Assembly (NCBI GenBank): GCA_030635365.1
Contig: DAOVYZ010000188.1
Location: forward strand, 1 to 6,991
Direction: 5' to 3'
Length of the DNA stretch: 6,991 bases
Origin: Bacteroidales bacterium
GTDB taxonomy: Bacteria > Bacteroidota > Bacteroidia > Bacteroidales > UBA12077
In this document: positions 4,724-6,991 of the stretch, one piece after another
Layout: each line of letters begins with the position of its first letter
How positions within the stretch are numbered: the first letter of the stretch is position 1
Translations under genes and position numbers: made by a program
The notes under the pieces: model-generated
What the model saw: the letters and a program-made list of their open reading frames with translations, nothing else
What the model was told of the DNA's origin: nothing
The model's database searches: none

Positions 4724-6991
4724 TTATTTTAGAATAAACTGGTTAATATTATTTGTTGTATATGTGTCATTATGTCCTGGTCCAATACCAGACCTCATAG
4801 GAGAATTTCCTGTTGTTGGATGTGCGTTGCCAGGAGCCATTCCTACTGCATGTCCTACTTCGTGTATAATATTGTTTTCAATAGCCGTATTTAAATCAAT
4901 TCCAACGATTTTATTATCTAAGGGATCGTTATCTGCTTTTGTATTATAGGTAGTGGTGCTCTTTGGTTGGGCTAATAAATCAAAAGGATTTATTAAATCC
5001 GTATTTGTTCCATTACCATTAATATCAGTATTATCAAAAGCAGCTTCATAAAGAACCATGCCTCCAGTTTCTGTAATAGGAAATTGAAATACATACAAAG
5101 TATCTTCTTTCATGCTGTTATGCTGATAAATATTCCTATATGTTTGAACATATATTTCAACAAGAGCATTTCCTTTATTACCCCTACACTGTCCAAAAGT
5201 AATAGCTCCCCCATGAGCTGTTTGTACACTATTTTGAATAAATATTCCGTTATTTGTTGCACTTCGAGAGTTTAAATCATTTAAATCTATACCTTGGATC
5301 AATTTACTACCGCACATTAGTAATGTAGGACGGCTATTTAACTCTATCGTATCAACATCTAATTGGTTGGCAAATTCTTGCCTGATAAAGTTTCCATAGC
5401 TTGTAAGGCTTGTATTAAAAAATATTTCTTTTCGGTTTGGCGATAATCGATGATGAACATTATTCCATGTATACCCCATGTATTCATCCATTTTGGTAAA
5501 CCCATCACCATTATTGGGGCAATTCCTACTTGTTTCTTCATCCCAATTACCATCTTGCGCACTGCCACCTAAAGACATACTACCTCCATTCCTAGTCCTT
5601 AATTCCCAATAATCAGCAATATAATCATCATCAGTATCTATTGGAACTTCAAAAGTTAAAGTGTCAACTTTAAGTGTATCGTTACCCAAAATTGCCTCTA
5701 TGCTTCCATAACTCCAGTATTCTTTACAAACCAGTTTAAAATTATAGAAAGTTGTATCAATGTGGGTTTTTATCTCATCGCTTGAAGAATTGATTAATTC
5801 CATTTGTTTTTTATCATTTAGCTTGATGCTAAGTTGAAAAATACTATCAGGCTTTTGGGTAAACTTAATTTTACAGTCAATTGTATCATTCTTATTTGGT
5901 AAATAATTTGCTAAATTAACAGATACATCAAATCCAGAGAATGAAGAATTAACAATACTTGTAACCATCGCCCCTTCACTTTCATCCTGGAACAAATACA
6001 GCCCGCCTTCAGGGTTATGCACAAAGTCCCACTGGTATTTATGCAACCTTTCGGCATTTTGGGCATAATCCATTAGATTGTCTGAGGAACCTTGAGCCAT
6101 GGTATACCCGTTTTCGCTGCTAAATGTATGCCACAGCCTGAAAGCCCCGTGCCCCAGTTCATGAGCAACAGTCCTTACGTCAGTACTATTGCTGTAAATA
6201 AACGCATACTGGCTTTTTACAGGCATAAAGCCATTCCAGCCCTTTTCAGATTGAATGCCACTTAACAAGAAAACATAATACGTATGCTTGTCAGTACCCC
6301 TCTCGCGCTTATAATGCCTTAAAAACTTTTTATGCTCAGAAGAATACACCCCAAACGAAGAACTTTCCTCGTTCATTTTGCCATAACCAGCCTCGCCTTC
6401 TTTATCCTTATCCCAGTCAGCCCTTTCAATATCATAAACCTCATCCACCGTAATATTCCACTTAACCACCGATTGCCTGTAAATGCTGTTCAATACACTG
6501 GTAAACTCCGTGGCAGTGAATCCGGCATCGCCATTAACAGGTACAATAACCAGGTTAACAGCCTGCTTGTCGTAACTTATGGTATTGAGTTTTCCTACTA
6601 CCAGTTCCTTTTCCGTATTACTGGTATCCTTATAAACAACATAAGCCTCAATGCCTTCTTTCTCACTATGCGTTTTACCTGTTACATTCAATGCATAAAC
6701 ATTTTCTTTGCCTTCGTGTTTTGCTGCAACAAGGTTTACACCGGCTGCTGTTCTGTACTGTACATGTGCAGGGGTAATGGTAGTATCGTAATCGCTAAAT
6801 TCAACCAAAACCTTATCCGTTTCATTTGCAGCAAGCGATTTCCACGGGATATAAGCCGTTTCACCATATATGCTGCTTTGTTCGTATACGGGTTTATGTA
6901 TATCGTATGTAAGCCGGTCGTACCCGTAGCCCTGGCTGTCGTATGATTTAAAATCGGCTTTAATTTTAATATCGGTAACATCGGCAACAAC
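4724..6991 (-). CDS. Large secreted protein with two zincin metallopeptidase domains (5' end outside window)
   Basis: The frame is open from the window edge to the TAA at 4724-4726, giving 755 residues counted from base 6991, with no upstream stop. An apparent TTG start at 6808 is internal. Residues 1-150 look like beta-rich repeats. The first peptidase domain has HELGHGAFRLWH with His277, Glu278, His281 and probably His288 as third ligand, and a Met-turn NLMDY at 305-309. The surrounding YAFIYSN and LHKYQWDFVHNPE are features I associate with a Bacteroidota family of very large modular secreted proteins. A calcium-type TSP3-like linker follows (DTDDDYIADYWE at 452-463, CPNNGDGFTKMDEY at 491-504). 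The second, C-terminal domain has HEVGHAVG at 710-717, likely third ligands His724 or His740, and a possible Met-turn SPMRSG near 732. The two motifs are dissimilar, so this is not a recent duplication. GC falls sharply after the first domain. Export is inferred from the family, since the N-terminus is unseen. Confidence 0.9.
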   Translation of the reverse strand, partial: VVADVTDIKIKADFKSYDSQGYGYDRLTYDIHKPVYEQSSIYGETAYIPWKSLAANETDKVLVEFSDYDTTITPAHVQYRTAAGVNLVAAKHEGKENVYALNVTGKTHSEKEGIEAYVVYKDTSNTEKELVVGKLNTISYDKQAVNLVIVPVNGDAGFTATEFTSVLNSIYRQSVVKWNITVDEVYDIERADWDKDKEGEAGYGKMNEESSSFGVYSSEHKKFLRHYKRERGTDKHTYYVFLLSGIQSEKGWNGFMPVKSQYAFIYSNSTDVRTVAHELGHGAFRLWHTFSSENGYTMAQGSSDNLMDYAQNAERLHKYQWDFVHNPEGGLYLFQDESEGAMVTSIVNSSFSGFDVSVNLANYLPNKNDTIDCKIKFTQKPDSIFQLSIKLNDKKQMELINSSSDEIKTHIDTTFYNFKLVCKEYWSYGSIEAILGNDTLKVDTLTFEVPIDTDDDYIADYWELRTRNGGSMSLGGSAQDGNWDEETSRNCPNNGDGFTKMDEYMGYTWNNVHHRLSPNRKEIFFNTSLTSYGNFIRQEFANQLDVDTIELNSRPTLLMCGSKLIQGIDLNDLNSRSATNNGIFIQNSVQTAHGGAITFGQCRGNKGNALVEIYVQTYRNIYQHNSMKEDTLYVFQFPITETGGMVLYEAAFDNTDINGNGTNTDLINPFDLLAQPKSTTTYNTKADNDPLDNKIVGIDLNTAIENNIIHEVGHAVGMAPGNAHPTTGNSPMRSGIGPGHNDTYTTNNINQFILK
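4850..4864 (-). other. Codons of the second zinc-binding motif HEVGH
   Basis: The motif is HEVGHAVGMAPGNAH, which agrees with the metzincin pattern HExxHxxG, but the usual third ligand position is Pro. His724 or His740 would have to replace it. Only 41 residues follow the second histidine, so the domain is C-terminal. Confidence 0.8.
6149..6163 (-). other. Codons of the first zinc-binding motif HELGH
   Basis: The motif is HELGHGAFRLWH. The third histidine falls six residues after the second rather than five, as in other members of this Bacteroidota group that I recall (HELGHGAF-x-L-x-H). The NLMDY Met-turn follows about 25 residues later. Confidence 0.85.

Noticed and set aside
5359..5568. 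Minus-strand 69-codon frame, and plus-strand frames at 586-834, 4764-4949 and 5084-5275
   Set aside because: All are shadows within the two large minus-strand genes, with no start context or recognisable family.
4724..6808. Start of the metallopeptidase gene at a TTG at 6806-6808 (694 residues)
   Set aside because: The same frame stays open to the window edge and encodes sequence of the same beta-rich style. There is no signal peptide or intergenic gap at 6808. The gene is partial, not complete.
6332..6946. Plus-strand open frame of 204 codons
   Set aside because: It lies wholly opposite the metallopeptidase gene. Its hydrophobic, Cys/Ile-rich product has no domain I recognise and reflects antisense of the real gene.
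6736..6990. Minus-strand 84-codon frame at the right edge
   Set aside because: It is out of frame with, and overlapped by, the metallopeptidase gene, which has strong domain evidence in its own frame.

Overview
The window looks like an accessory stretch of a Bacteroidota chromosome. The evidence is the low GC content, the lack of clear Shine-Dalgarno sites before the start codons, Sec signal peptides ending in -AQ, a giant FG-GAP/Ig-like surface protein of the kind exported by type IX secretion (T9SS), and REP/RAYT-like and CACAGAG-type intergenic repeats. I cannot name a genus. All genes I can support lie on the minus strand, so the layout below runs from right to left in coding order.

Right part (6991 to 3877): a two-gene unit. 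The first gene is the 3' portion (755 codons, 5' end outside the window) of a large secreted protein. It carries two separate zincin-type metallopeptidase motifs (HELGH and HEVGH) separated by a calcium-binding TSP3-like linker. The next gene starts one base after its stop codon and encodes a 281-residue exported protein with a predicted beta-sandwich followed by TPR-like helices. A hand count shows that GC drops from about 45% to about 28% just after the first peptidase domain. This is the pattern expected of a modular (polymorphic) effector with an exchanged C-terminal tip plus a linked immunity gene. That reading is inference.

Middle part (about 3840 to 2716): mobile-element debris and cassettes. 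A remnant of a REP-associated tyrosine transposase (RAYT) appears to have lost its catalytic middle but keeps its start codon and C-terminus. It is bracketed by two inverted copies of a REP-like palindrome. Next comes an AT-rich block of short repeats. Then comes a complete GxxExxY-family gene (PD-(D/E)XK fold) enclosed by 23-bp terminal inverted repeats (22/23 matching) made of CACAGAG units, with a 6-bp direct repeat (TATTTT) immediately outside both ends.

Left part (2705 to 1): the 5' 901 codons of a very large exported protein. It has a signal peptide, seven FG-GAP/VCBS calcium-loop repeats predicted to form a seven-bladed beta-propeller, a fibronectin-III-like domain and at least five tandem Ig-like modules, and it runs off the window. 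Its start codon lies only 16 bases from the GxxExxY cassette, so the cassette has become its immediate upstream region.

The effector/partner pair and the surface protein are probably functionally separate. They are joined here by a recombination-prone intergenic region. No RNA genes or CRISPR arrays were seen.
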